Counted from the stretch's first letter, positions 33,219 through 42,164 are shown. The stretch is 64,000 bases of DNA from DATEGZ01 sp035279905 (GCA_035279905.1 DATEGZ010000194.1:1-64000), one strand, 5' to 3'. The notes: a model not told the origin generated them from the sequence alone. Translations and numbers: made by a program.

Positions 33219-34277
33219 CTAGTCGCCGCCGGTGCGAGGCCGGTTGACCTTCGGGCTGACGCGGCCGCCCTGGTCGAACCCGTCCGGATAGACGAGCATC
33301 AGGTTGTAGCGCGCGACTTCCTGATTGAAGTGGTCGAGATCCGAACGATCCTGATCGTTGCGCGAGTTGGCTTCCATCGCCGCCTGATTGTAGGCGTCGC
33401 GCAGCTTGTTCATCAGCGCGATCTTCGCCTCCGACGCGCCGCCGGCGTTGAGCTCGCTCGTGGCCTGCTCGACCTCGGCGCGCTTTTGCTCGAGCGACTT
33501 GCCGAGCGTGTCCATGTACTTCGCCTCGGCGTCGAGCCGCTTCGATTCCTCGTCGAGCCATGTGCGCAGGCTCGTGCGTTCCTGATCGGTCGAGACGATG
33601 CCTTCGAACGCGCCGACCTCGGACAGATGCTTGAGCACCGCCTGAAACGACGGCCCGTGCTCCGGACCGTTGTCGCCGGTCGCGTACAAATACGCGTGCA
33701 CGGCCTCGTGGCACAGCGCGCGCGTGAGCCCCGCGTTGTCGTCACGCAGATCGGGATTCAGGAGAATCACCGACTTCTTGCCGCGATGCCCGAACATGCC
33801 TTCGAGCGTGAACTGCTCGCCCGCGAGCGGGCCGACGCGCGCCAGGCCCGGCTCCCACATCACGTGCAGCGACGGCAGACTGCCGCCGAACTGCTTCACG
33901 TTGAGGTCGGCGTACATCGCCTCGAGCCCCGGATCGCCGGGCTTGTCGAGATTCTGCGCGAGCAGCTCCTGCTGCAGGGCTTCGGCCGGCGACGCAGCCT
34001 TGGCGACCGTCTCGCCCGGCACGTCGAACTGCGTCCACGCCATCCAGATCGTAAAGCCGAAGAACGCCACGCCCGCGATCGCGCCGATCGCGCGGGACGC
34101 GCCGGGTCTCGATGCGCGCTTCGCCGCCTCAGGCGCCGGCTTGGCCGCAAGAAAGGACACGGACGGCGGCGGACAGATGTTCAGGTGGCCGCAACGCGGA
34201 CACTTCACCGCGCGGCCCGCCAGGCTCTCTGCGGCCTGGGCCGGCTGGGCACATCGCCCGCATCGGAAGATGATCAC
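33219..34277 (-). CDS. Membrane protein with zinc ribbon and SprT-like metallopeptidase motif
   Basis: A 352-residue protein: an N-terminal zinc ribbon with Cys6/Cys9 and Cys26/Cys29 (FRCGRC and VKCPRCGHL), a transmembrane helix at about 63-81 (IGAIAGVAFFGFTIWMAW), then a metallopeptidase-like part with HEAVH at 190-194 and a third candidate ligand His207 in EHGPSF, which resembles SprT-type domains, and a charged coiled coil (about 235-300, KRLDAEAKYMDTLGKSLEQKRAEVEQATSELNAG). The GTG at 34277 begins the zinc ribbon; the longer open frame upstream is not used. Activity is not shown; a membrane-bound protease acting on cytosolic or envelope targets is inferred. The gene converges on the TOBE regulator gene (3-bp gap). 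Confidence 0.65.
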   Translation of the reverse strand: MIIFRCGRCAQPAQAAESLAGRAVKCPRCGHLNICPPPSVSFLAAKPAPEAAKRASRPGASRAIGAIAGVAFFGFTIWMAWTQFDVPGETVAKAASPAEALQQELLAQNLDKPGDPGLEAMYADLNVKQFGGSLPSLHVMWEPGLARVGPLAGEQFTLEGMFGHRGKKSVILLNPDLRDDNAGLTRALCHEAVHAYLYATGDNGPEHGPSFQAVLKHLSEVGAFEGIVSTDQERTSLRTWLDEESKRLDAEAKYMDTLGKSLEQKRAEVEQATSELNAGGASEAKIALMNKLRDAYNQAAMEANSRNDQDRSDLDHFNQEVARYNLMLVYPDGFDQGGRVSPKVNRPRTGGD

Positions 34278-34399
34278 TCGCTCCGCGCTCCGTGTCGGCG
34301 AGTGCAAGTTTTGCGCCTGAAAACACGGCGATCGGACGCGGATTCGCGTCCGCACGGGCGCCGCTCGCGGACAAATCTCGCGAGGCGATCACGAATTCG

Positions 34400-36559
34400 T
34401 CACTGGCAGTCGACGACCTTGCGGACGACGGTGAACGCGACGTCGCCGGCGCGGCGAGGCAGTTTGGCGATGACAACCGGCGACGACATCATCATCGCGT
34501 TCATGCACCGGGCGCCGGGACTTGTCTCGGTCACCTCGACCGTGACCTTGCCGGCGTTCTCCGCGGCGCCCGTGATCGCGACCTTGTACCCGCCGTGGCC
34601 TTTCATGCCCATCGCCGCGACGACGAGCATGTCCTTCGTGAAGTCGACCGCGGGCAGCGTCGGCGCCGGTGACGCGTTCGAATTGAGTCGCGTCCACAGC
34701 GCCTGCCACGCCGGCTGATCGCGCACCACTTGTTGCGCGGCATCGTCGAAGACGCCGTCGGGTGCGTTGAGCGAGGCGATCTGCGTCACGGTCAGCGGCG
34801 GTGTGGCCATGGTCGTCACCGGAGCCAGATTCTTCCGGGCGGCGGTCGTCGTGTCCACGAACAACATCACGTCGAATGCCTGCGCGGCCGGAAGATCGGC
34901 CATGAGCGCGTACGGCGAGCCTTCAGGGTACGTCGCGCCGATCTCGCGCGAGCGGTGCGGTTCGGTGAACCAGGGCGGCGCGTTGCGCAGATCGAGCGCA
35001 AAGAGCGGCACCCCGGCCGACGCGAGCATCGCGTCGAGACTGTCCGCCGGCGCCGCAGGCACGGTGAAGTTCTTCAGCCCGCCGCCCGCCTGCGCCATCG
35101 CCTGAAACGATCCCTGATTGAAGGCGAAGCCAAAAACGGCCATCTCCCTGCCAAACATCTTCCGCAGCGCCGTGCCCATCGTCGTGTAGTCAAAGCCGCC
35201 GGCGGCGACGTGGCCGTTGTGCGCCCAGACGACGATCTTCGCCGACGGATTCTGATCGGCAATCCATTTGATGTTGTCGGCCATGCTCTGGTCGCGCGTC
35301 ACCTCGTTGCTGCGCATCTGCAGGCTCTGCATGACGACACGCGCGTTCTGGATCGCCCAATCGGCGTCCTTCGCGGACGCTCCGGCCGTCATGTAGCCGG
35401 CGCGCCCGGCCTCGAGGTGCGCGACGATCGCCTTCCACTGCGTGCCGACCGTCCGCGCATCGGGCGACGAGGTGCCCACGGTGGCCGTCGCGGGCGCGTC
35501 GACCGAGCTGATGCGCAGGCTCTGCTTGCCGCCGTGCGCGACCTGGGAGTCGAGCGCGACGCGATACACGCCGTTGCCCGGCTGAAGGCCGAGCAGCCCG
35601 GGCAGCTCGAAGTCGAGCGCGAACCGGTTGGGATCGGAGTACGGCTGGCCGTCGATCTCGATCGTCAGGTCATCGAACCACGCAGTGCCTTGCCCGGGCA
35701 TGAGCACGCCGAAGTTGATGTTGCGCACGCTCGCGTCGACGGGCAGATCGATCACGAATCGCTGCCAGTCGGTCGTGCCCCTGGGTCCGCGGGCCTGCAT
35801 GTTGTCGAACGCGAGCACCCCGGACGGGCCGTCGACGCGCCACCACAACCCGGCGTACGCCGTGACACCCTCGGTCTTGATGTAGCCGCTGTATCGAATC
35901 TTCTTTCCAGCCGCCGCGTTCGCCGGAAACGCGCCGCTGGCCACGCCAAAGCCCGTGGTCGCCGGCGCGGACGCGGTGCGCACCAGCGAGGCCGCCGGAT
36001 CGAACGTCGTGAGGTACGGCGCGTCGTATTTCGCGATGAACGTGCGCGCGATCTCCTGCGCGACGGTGGGCGTCTGCATGTCGAAGCCCGTGAACTCGAC
36101 GCGCCCTTTGCCGGACTGATTGAACGCGCGCATCCACCGAATCATGTCGAGCACTTCCTCGGTATCCCACGTCCAGAAGCCCATGCCGCGCAGCAGTTGA
36201 GCCGGGTCCCCGGCGCCGTTGAGCACGTAGTCGTTCAGGCGGTACGCCTCCGGCATGTTGGCTTCGATGGAGAAGATCGTGAAGCCCATGTCCGTCGCGA
36301 GGAACTCGAGCAGGCGGTGCTTGAGCTGGAAGAACTCGCGCGATCCATGCGTCGCTTCGCCGAGCGAGACGATGCGCGCGCTGCCGATCACGGGCTTGAG
36401 CGGCTGCATGTCGGCGAATCCGTGGCCGGCCTCGGGCGTGGTCAAGCGAATCGCGTGGGCGCGAATCCAATCGGCGACCGGCTGATTCTGAACGGTCCAG
36501 GCACCGGCCAACACGGCGCACGCGAGCACGCTGGCCAGGCCGCGTCGATGGAAGTGCAT
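34400..36559 (-). CDS. Erythromycin esterase family protein with inserted CBM-like and C-terminal PrcB-like domains
   Basis: A 719-residue secreted protein. Signal peptide (GLASVLACAVLAGAWTVQNQP), then the erythromycin-esterase fold: VSLGEATHGSREFFQLKHRLLEFL (about 64-88, with the key Glu and His), SIEANMPEAYRLNDYV, MGFWTWDTEEVLDMIRWMR and later NIKWIADQNPSAKIVVWAHNGHVA. Between them, at about 205-345, sits a jelly-roll type insert (GKKIRYSGYIKTEG, WFDDLTIEIDGQPYSD) like a carbohydrate-binding module. The last 120 residues (LNAPDGVFDDAAQQVVRDQPAWQALW, FTKDMLVVAAMGMKGHGGYKVAITG) resemble a PrcB-type domain. Related proteins are annotated as macrolide esterases, but the substrate here is open. 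It is divergent from the BNR-repeat gene across the octamer array. Confidence 0.8.
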   Translation of the reverse strand: MHFHRRGLASVLACAVLAGAWTVQNQPVADWIRAHAIRLTTPEAGHGFADMQPLKPVIGSARIVSLGEATHGSREFFQLKHRLLEFLATDMGFTIFSIEANMPEAYRLNDYVLNGAGDPAQLLRGMGFWTWDTEEVLDMIRWMRAFNQSGKGRVEFTGFDMQTPTVAQEIARTFIAKYDAPYLTTFDPAASLVRTASAPATTGFGVASGAFPANAAAGKKIRYSGYIKTEGVTAYAGLWWRVDGPSGVLAFDNMQARGPRGTTDWQRFVIDLPVDASVRNINFGVLMPGQGTAWFDDLTIEIDGQPYSDPNRFALDFELPGLLGLQPGNGVYRVALDSQVAHGGKQSLRISSVDAPATATVGTSSPDARTVGTQWKAIVAHLEAGRAGYMTAGASAKDADWAIQNARVVMQSLQMRSNEVTRDQSMADNIKWIADQNPSAKIVVWAHNGHVAAGGFDYTTMGTALRKMFGREMAVFGFAFNQGSFQAMAQAGGGLKNFTVPAAPADSLDAMLASAGVPLFALDLRNAPPWFTEPHRSREIGATYPEGSPYALMADLPAAQAFDVMLFVDTTTAARKNLAPVTTMATPPLTVTQIASLNAPDGVFDDAAQQVVRDQPAWQALWTRLNSNASPAPTLPAVDFTKDMLVVAAMGMKGHGGYKVAITGAAENAGKVTVEVTETSPGARCMNAMMMSSPVVIAKLPRRAGDVAFTVVRKVVDCQ

Positions 36560-36618
36560 GGCAGGAGCCTCGCCTCATTCTGCTCCAAAACGCGGCCGCG
36601 CCCCTGCTACTCTGGCAC

Positions 36619-36698
36619 CATTGGGCCATTGGGTCGTTGGGCCATTGGGTCATTGAGTCATTGGGCTATTGGGTCATTGGGTCATTGGGTCATTGAGA
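36619..36698. repeat. Ten tandem copies of an octamer (CATTGGGT)
   Basis: Ten contiguous 8-bp units, CATTGGGT or single-base variants (CATTGGGC, CGTTGGGC, TATTGGGT, CATTGAGT, CATTGAGA), run from 36619 to 36698. They fill the gap between the divergent EreA-like and BNR-repeat genes, 8 bp before the TTG start at 36707. Copy number in such arrays changes by slippage, and 8 bp is not a multiple of three, so promoter spacing or an upstream-start frame could vary. Confidence 0.8.
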
Positions 36699-36706
36699 GA
36701 ACACGC

Positions 36707-39175
36707 TTGTCACGATTCATCGGTTGGGCTCTGACTCAATTCTTGTTGACGACAGCGCTCGTGTCGGCGATCGCGCTCGCGCGCTCTGGCTCGATGCCGC
36801 GCTCGCACGTGATTTCTCCGCCGATCGCCTACGACGGCGAAAGCTGGTTCACGCTGCAGCGCGCGTATCCGACGGGCCGCACCCCGCCGGCCGATGCGCT
36901 GGCGCGCGCGCTCCGTGACACGCGCCCGGGCCCGGCGCCTCGCCTCGCGCTCACGCTGCCCGGCGATCGCTGGGTGTCGCTCGGCCCGCAGCCTATCTAC
37001 GTCCCGAGCAACACCAGCCCGACGTCGTTCAGCGGACGAGTGACCGCGGTGGCGCCGCACCCCACGAACCCGGCAACGCTCTACATCGGCACCGACAGCG
37101 GCGGCATCTGGCGCACGACCGACAACGCCACGACGTGGACGTCGCTCACCGACGCCGTGCCGGTACCCGCGATTCAGTCACTGGCGCTCGATCCGATCAA
37201 CCCGCAGCTCGTGTACGCGACGACGATCAATCGCACGTACGGCACGCGATGGCTGCGATCGACGGATGGCGGCAGCTCGTGGGAGATTTCGAGCATCGTG
37301 ACCGATCGGGGCGAAACGCTTTCGCCGGCCCTGTGCTCCGTCAACGTGCTCAAAGCCTGCATCCCGCCCTCGTCAGGGCGCATCATCTTCGATCCGCTGC
37401 GCGCGGGATCGCCGAACACGAGCACGATCTACTACGTCGGCGCGAGTCACCTGCTCCGGTCAGACGACAGCGGCCGCACGTTTCGATCGGTGCTGTCGCT
37501 GCCCGTTGATCTCGACTTCGCGGGTCCGGACGCCGCCACCGACCATCCCGAAGCGCCGTACCTGCGCGACGCGGCGGTCGATCCCATTCGCCCCACGCGG
37601 CTCTTCGGCGTCGTCGCGCGGCCGCACTGCCTCGATCAGGCGTGTGCGACGATGAACGCGACGATCGCGATCTATCGTTCGACGGACGGCGGCGCGCACT
37701 GGGACCAGCAGGACGTCGCGACGCTCGACACGTATCCGCTCGCCAACACGCGCTATGCCGATCCCGGCGCGGTGTACGTCCCTCGCGCGCGCGTCGCCGT
37801 GGCGCAGGCCAACCCGGACGTCGTCGCGGCGGCCTTCCGCGATCTGAATCTGAACCGGCCGCGCGTCGTGCGCAGCGTGGACGGCGGCGATCACTGGTCC
37901 GAGACGGCGCAGGTGACCAACAGCCTCACGTGGCCGCTCGGGCTGGCGTTCTCGCCGACCGACGCCAACACGATGTACGTCGCGAGCAACGGCGTGTATC
38001 GCACGACGAACGGCGGGCAGACCTGGGTGGCCCTCGGCCCGTTTCACTCCGACAACATCGCGCTCACGTTCAACGCGAATCGGCAGCTGCTCGTGGGCGG
38101 CGACGGCGGACTCTACGTCAACTCAACGGGCACAACACTCACTCCGCAGCACACCGGGCTGCCAATCACGGAGTTCTACTCGATCGCGGCGCATCCAACG
38201 AACGGCCTGCTGATGGCCGGCGGCACGCAGGACAACGGCACGGCGCAATTCCAGGGCAGCCTCGGGTGGTACGAGATCGTCGGCGGCGACGGCGGAGACG
38301 TCGTGTTCGATCCGAACCCGCAGCAGATCATCGTGTACGCCGAGGTCGAGTGGTACTTCGACCAGGGATCGAATGTCTTCTCGTTCTTCCGGTGTCAGCC
38401 GTCGTCCGGTTGCGCGAGCCGCAACACCGGCATCGATCTCACGGTGAACGGGCCGTTCATTCCGCGGATGGCGCTCGACGTCTCGAACCCGGCGACATTA
38501 TGGTTAACGGCCGAAAAGCTGTTCCGCACCGACAACCGCGGGGACGCGTGGGTGGCCGCGTCGCCGTCGATCGGCGCGGTGCCGCGATGCTGGCAGGATC
38601 CGGCCAAGGGCCGGCTGTGCGCGAACGGCGGTTACTTCACCGCCGCCGCGGTCGCGCCGTCAAACTCGCAGATCGTGTACGCGGGCGCGCTCAACGGCGA
38701 CGTGTGGCTCACGACCAACAAGGGCGCGACGTGGACGAGCATCGCCGGGCCGAACGCCGGGCCGCTCCCCGTCCGCAACGTCAACGACATCGTCGTCGAT
38801 CCACTCGATCCGCGGATCGCGTACGTCGCCTATTCCGGGTTCGACTCGGGCGGATCGGGCGTCGGGCATCTCTTCCGAACGATCGACGGCGGCCAGACGT
38901 GGCAGAACCTGACGGGATCGCTGCCGGACATGCCGGTGAACACGATCCTGATCGATCCGGATTCCGTCTCGGCGAGCTCGTCCGCGCGCGTGCTTTTCGT
39001 CGGCACGGACATCGGCGTCTTTCGATCCACGCTCGACGGCAACTGGCAGCCGTTCGGCACGGGCCTGCCGCCGATCGTCGTCAACCGCCTGGCGTACAAC
39101 ACGACGACGAGACAGTTGCTGGCGGCGACGTACGGCCGCGGCATCTGGGCGATCTCGAGCCAGTTCGCACGATGA
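36707..39175 (+). CDS. Secreted BNR/sialidase-like beta-propeller protein
   Basis: An 822-residue protein starting with a signal peptide (FIGWALTQFLLTTALVSAIALA). It is built of repeated BNR/Asp-box blades, seen many times as xTxDGGxxWxx: LRSTDGGSSWEIS, YRSTDGGAHWDQQ, VRSVDGGDHWSET, YRTTNGGQTWVAL, WLTTNKGATWTSI, FRTIDGGQTWQNL. Such propellers occur in glycosidases, oligoxyloglucan reducing-end-specific hydrolases and sortilin-like proteins; no catalytic set is visible, so only the fold is called. The start TTG 36707 is chosen because the signal peptide begins there; no ribosome-binding site is obvious. Coupled by ATGA to the lipoprotein gene that follows. Confidence 0.7.
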   Translation: MSRFIGWALTQFLLTTALVSAIALARSGSMPRSHVISPPIAYDGESWFTLQRAYPTGRTPPADALARALRDTRPGPAPRLALTLPGDRWVSLGPQPIYVPSNTSPTSFSGRVTAVAPHPTNPATLYIGTDSGGIWRTTDNATTWTSLTDAVPVPAIQSLALDPINPQLVYATTINRTYGTRWLRSTDGGSSWEISSIVTDRGETLSPALCSVNVLKACIPPSSGRIIFDPLRAGSPNTSTIYYVGASHLLRSDDSGRTFRSVLSLPVDLDFAGPDAATDHPEAPYLRDAAVDPIRPTRLFGVVARPHCLDQACATMNATIAIYRSTDGGAHWDQQDVATLDTYPLANTRYADPGAVYVPRARVAVAQANPDVVAAAFRDLNLNRPRVVRSVDGGDHWSETAQVTNSLTWPLGLAFSPTDANTMYVASNGVYRTTNGGQTWVALGPFHSDNIALTFNANRQLLVGGDGGLYVNSTGTTLTPQHTGLPITEFYSIAAHPTNGLLMAGGTQDNGTAQFQGSLGWYEIVGGDGGDVVFDPNPQQIIVYAEVEWYFDQGSNVFSFFRCQPSSGCASRNTGIDLTVNGPFIPRMALDVSNPATLWLTAEKLFRTDNRGDAWVAASPSIGAVPRCWQDPAKGRLCANGGYFTAAAVAPSNSQIVYAGALNGDVWLTTNKGATWTSIAGPNAGPLPVRNVNDIVVDPLDPRIAYVAYSGFDSGGSGVGHLFRTIDGGQTWQNLTGSLPDMPVNTILIDPDSVSASSSARVLFVGTDIGVFRSTLDGNWQPFGTGLPPIVVNRLAYNTTTRQLLAATYGRGIWAISSQFAR

Positions 39176-39594
39176 GCCGGCGACTCATCCTCGGATGCGT
39201 TGTCGCGATGGCCGCGGCATGCGGCGGCTCGAACCCGGCGCCGGCCCCGACGCCAATATCGATCGCGGGTGCTTGGTCCGGCACGTGGCAATTCGTCACG
39301 TCCGGCGTCACGGTGACGGACAACGTCCACGCCACGTTCACGCAGACCGACACGGCCACCGGCAACTGGACGGCCGACAGCGGCGCGACGGGTCAGTTCA
39401 CGTTCAGGCCGGCGTCGAGCGTCACAGGCACGATGACGATCGCGCAGCCCAGAGTCAGCGGCGGGACGTGCACCGCGACCGCCAACCTGACGGGCATGGT
39501 TTCGGCCAACGCGATGACCCTGTCGGTGCCCACCATCCCCCCCTCGGCGCTGTGCGCCTGGGCCACAAACCACCAGTTCTCGCTGCATCGCTAG
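39172..39594 (+). CDS. Lipoprotein, unknown function
   Basis: A 140-residue protein with a lipoprotein signal (RRLILGCVVAMAAACGGS, lipidated Cys17) and a Pro/Ala linker. The body is Thr-rich and beta-like (WSGTWQFVTSGVTVTDNVHATFTQTDTATGNW) with two later Cys that may pair, and ends ALCAWATNHQFSLHR. The start ATG overlaps the stop of the BNR-repeat gene by four bases. It shares a C-terminal HQFSL motif with the next lipoprotein gene. Confidence 0.65.
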   Translation: MSRRLILGCVVAMAAACGGSNPAPAPTPISIAGAWSGTWQFVTSGVTVTDNVHATFTQTDTATGNWTADSGATGQFTFRPASSVTGTMTIAQPRVSGGTCTATANLTGMVSANAMTLSVPTIPPSALCAWATNHQFSLHR

Positions 39595-39672
39595 CCTCCG
39601 GCCGCAAATTCAGGAAACCCGAAGAAAACCGTCAAGACTCGCGGCCGGCGACCTCGTCAGACTCCGGTACAC

Positions 39673-40821
39673 ATGCGACGCCACCTTCTCGTGATGCTCG
39701 GACTTGGACTCGTCGTCCTTGCCTGCGACAGTCCGACCACGCCGCCGCCGGTCCCGCAACCCGCGCCGGCTGGGCAGCCGGCGCCGCCTGCGCCGGCGAC
39801 CGTCAAGGCGCTCACCATCAACGGCCCGGCTCGCATCGCACCCGGCGAGACCGGCACCTACGAAGCGATCGCGCAGATGACCGACGGCACGACCCAGGTG
39901 ATCACGAGCCAGACGCAGTGGTTCACGTCGAACAGCTCCTTCCTGTCGATCGACAGCACGACCGGCCTCGCGACCGCGCGCAAGGCTGGCGACGTCACTG
40001 TCTCTGCGAACTACCGCGCCTCCGCCCACGCCGCGAGGGCGGTAGTCGTCGTGCCGACGGGGACCTACAGGCTCACCGGAAGTGTGCTCGAGTCCGGCCT
40101 TCCGGTCGGCGGCGCGGTCATCAAGGTCGTGGCTGGCCAGGGCAGCGGCCTGTCGACTACGACGGACGTCTGGGGCGCCTACAAGTTCTTCGGTGTCGCG
40201 GGGCAGGTAGAGATTCAGGCCACGAAGCCCGGGTACACGTCGGTGAGCCGATCCATCGACGTCAGCCGCGACGAGACGATGGACATCCCGGATTTCACTC
40301 AACCGGGCGCCCCTCCATCGTTAGCCGGCATCTACACGCTCCGGATCACGGCGGCAGACAATTGCACGGCGTCGCCGCCGGGCGCGAAGCTTCCCGACGC
40401 CGCACGGACGCGCACATACGGCGCGACGGTGACGCAGGATGGTCCGCGGCTGCACGTCGCGCTGAGCGGCGCGGATTTTCTAGTCCAGCAAGGGCACGGC
40501 AGCTCGTTCGACGGCCGCGTCGAGCCGAGCGCCGTGACGTTCAATTTGAGCAGCTTGGGCGGGTCCTCGTACTACTACTTCTACTACTACCTGGGCCTCC
40601 CCGATCTGGTGGAAAAGATCTCGGCGACCGACTACTTCACCATGGTCGGCAAGGCGTTTACGACGTCCTCAGCGGCGGGGCTGATTGGTCCGATTACCGG
40701 CGCGGCAACGGTGTTTACGAAGTCTCCTTCCGGGGTCAACAGCACGCGCATGTCGTGCCAGTCGTCGCAGCACCAGTTCTCGCTGACGCCGCAGACGGCA
40801 GCGACGCGCATTCGGAGATGA
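39673..40821 (+). CDS. Lipoprotein with Ig-like (Big_2) and carboxypeptidase-regulatory domains
   Basis: A 382-residue lipoprotein (signal RRHLLVMLGLGLVVLAC, lipidated Cys18; Pro-rich spacer). Residues about 45-115 read as a bacterial Ig-like group 2 domain (VKALTINGPARIAPGETGTYEAIAQMTDG... TGLATARKAGDVTVSANY), then a carboxypeptidase-regulatory unit (YRLTGSVLESGLPVGGAVIKVV...YKFFGVAGQVEIQATKPGYT). A Tyr-rich run (YYYFYYY, about 298-304) is odd. The C-terminus ends ...CQSSQHQFSLTPQ, sharing the HQFSL tail with the preceding lipoprotein. Its stop overlaps the start of the sulfatase-like gene by four bases. The 78-bp gap before it shows no clear signal. Confidence 0.65.
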   Translation: MRRHLLVMLGLGLVVLACDSPTTPPPVPQPAPAGQPAPPAPATVKALTINGPARIAPGETGTYEAIAQMTDGTTQVITSQTQWFTSNSSFLSIDSTTGLATARKAGDVTVSANYRASAHAARAVVVVPTGTYRLTGSVLESGLPVGGAVIKVVAGQGSGLSTTTDVWGAYKFFGVAGQVEIQATKPGYTSVSRSIDVSRDETMDIPDFTQPGAPPSLAGIYTLRITAADNCTASPPGAKLPDAARTRTYGATVTQDGPRLHVALSGADFLVQQGHGSSFDGRVEPSAVTFNLSSLGGSSYYYFYYYLGLPDLVEKISATDYFTMVGKAFTTSSAAGLIGPITGAATVFTKSPSGVNSTRMSCQSSQHQFSLTPQTAATRIRR

Positions 40822-42164
40822 CGATGCGGATCACGCTGGCGCGTGCGATCGGCGTCGCGATGATCGTCGCGGCATGGTCCGCGTGCGCGCGTCCCGCGCC
40901 GCCGAGGCCGCGCAACCTCGTCATCGTCACGCTCGACACGACGCGCGCGGATCGGCTGCCGATGTACGGATTTGCCAGCATCGAAACGCCGGCGATCGAT
41001 CGACTCGCCCGCGAAGGCGTCGTGTTCGACCAGGCGATGTCGGTGGCTCCGCTGACGCTCACCGCGCATTCGAGTTTGTTCACCGGCCTCTACCCGCCGC
41101 ACCACGGCGTGCGGGACAACGCCGATCGCCCGCTGCCGGCCGGCAAGACCACAATGGCCGAAATACTTCGCGGGCGCGGGTTCCGCACGGGAGCGTTCGT
41201 CGGATCGACGGTGCTCGCGGCCGATCGCGGGCTTTCGCGCGGCTTCGATGTCTATGACGACGGCGCGTCTGCCGGCGGCAAGGCGCCGCGGCGCCGCCCG
41301 GGCAACGAGGTCGTCGATGGCGCGCTGAGGTGGCTCGACTCGTCGCACAACGCGCCCTTCTTCCTCTGGGTGCATCTCTACGACGCGCACACGCCGCAGA
41401 CCCTGCCGGACGCCTTCCGCCGCCAGTACGCGGGCGATCTCTACGCCGGCGGGATCGCGTTCGCCGACTCGCAGCTGGGCCGTCTGGTCGATCGGCTTCG
41501 ACAAGACGGGAGGCTCGACTCGACCGCCGTCATCGTCGCCGGCGACCACGGTGAATCGCTCGGCGAGCACGGCGAGAGCGAGCACGGAATCTTTCTGTAC
41601 GAAGGCACGCTGCACATTCCGATGATCGTGCGCGCGCCCGGCCTGCCGGCGCGGCGGGTGTCCGGGCTCGCGAGCCTCGTCGACGTCCTGCCGACCGCGA
41701 TCGATCTCCTTGGCCTTGCGCCGTTGGCCGCGGACGGGATGGATCTCGTGCCGGCGCTTCGAGGACGAGGCGCGTTGCCGGAGCGATCGATCTACGCCGA
41801 GTCGATGTATGCGCGCCGATTCGGCTGGAGCCCGCTGCGCGCGCTGCGGGACGGGCGATTCAAGCTCGTCGATGCGCCGCGGCCCGAGCTCTACGACCTC
41901 GAGACGGATCCGTTCGAGGAGCACGACCTGTCCGCGGCGCGGCCGGGGCTCGTCAACGCGATGCGCGCCGCACTCGCGGGCTTCGACGCGGACTCCGGAC
42001 GATCCGACGACGCGGCGCCGTCACCCGTCGCGCCGGACATTCGCGCGCGGCTCGCCTCGCTCGGGTACACGAGCGGCGCGGCGGCGCTCGCGCCCGGTCA
42101 AGGCAGCGATCCGAAGGATCACATCGAGGAGTACAACGCGCTGCGGCGCGGCGGGATGCGCTAA
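40818..42164 (+). CDS. Sulfatase-like alkaline phosphatase superfamily protein, Thr at the nucleophile position
   Basis: A 448-residue protein with a lipoprotein-like signal (ARAIGVAMIVAAWSACARPAP). Metal-binding motifs are NLVIVTLDTTRADRLPMYG at the start and VAGDHGESLGEHGESEHG in the second half. At the site of the sulfatase Cys-x-Pro-Ser-Arg signature the sequence is PLTLTAHSSLFTG, so the residue converted to formylglycine in sulfatases is Thr, as in nucleotide pyrophosphatases/phosphodiesterases of the superfamily. Thus phosphodiesterase-type or transferase chemistry is more likely than sulfatase activity. The protein ends shortly after DHIEEYNALRRG, where related longer proteins continue into TPR repeats. 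Confidence 0.75.
   Translation: MTMRITLARAIGVAMIVAAWSACARPAPPRPRNLVIVTLDTTRADRLPMYGFASIETPAIDRLAREGVVFDQAMSVAPLTLTAHSSLFTGLYPPHHGVRDNADRPLPAGKTTMAEILRGRGFRTGAFVGSTVLAADRGLSRGFDVYDDGASAGGKAPRRRPGNEVVDGALRWLDSSHNAPFFLWVHLYDAHTPQTLPDAFRRQYAGDLYAGGIAFADSQLGRLVDRLRQDGRLDSTAVIVAGDHGESLGEHGESEHGIFLYEGTLHIPMIVRAPGLPARRVSGLASLVDVLPTAIDLLGLAPLAADGMDLVPALRGRGALPERSIYAESMYARRFGWSPLRALRDGRFKLVDAPRPELYDLETDPFEEHDLSAARPGLVNAMRAALAGFDADSGRSDDAAPSPVAPDIRARLASLGYTSGAAALAPGQGSDPKDHIEEYNALRRGGMR

Noticed and set aside
36619..36698. Octamer array as a CRISPR or coding repeat
   Set aside because: Units are 8 bp without spacers, so it is no CRISPR array; translated frames give only a short GSLGHWAI-like repeat with no start or signal support.
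34730..36706. Plus-strand extension of the BNR-repeat protein through the EreA-like gene and the octamer array
   Set aside because: The extension is the antisense of the EreA-like gene; the signal peptide begins at TTG 36707.
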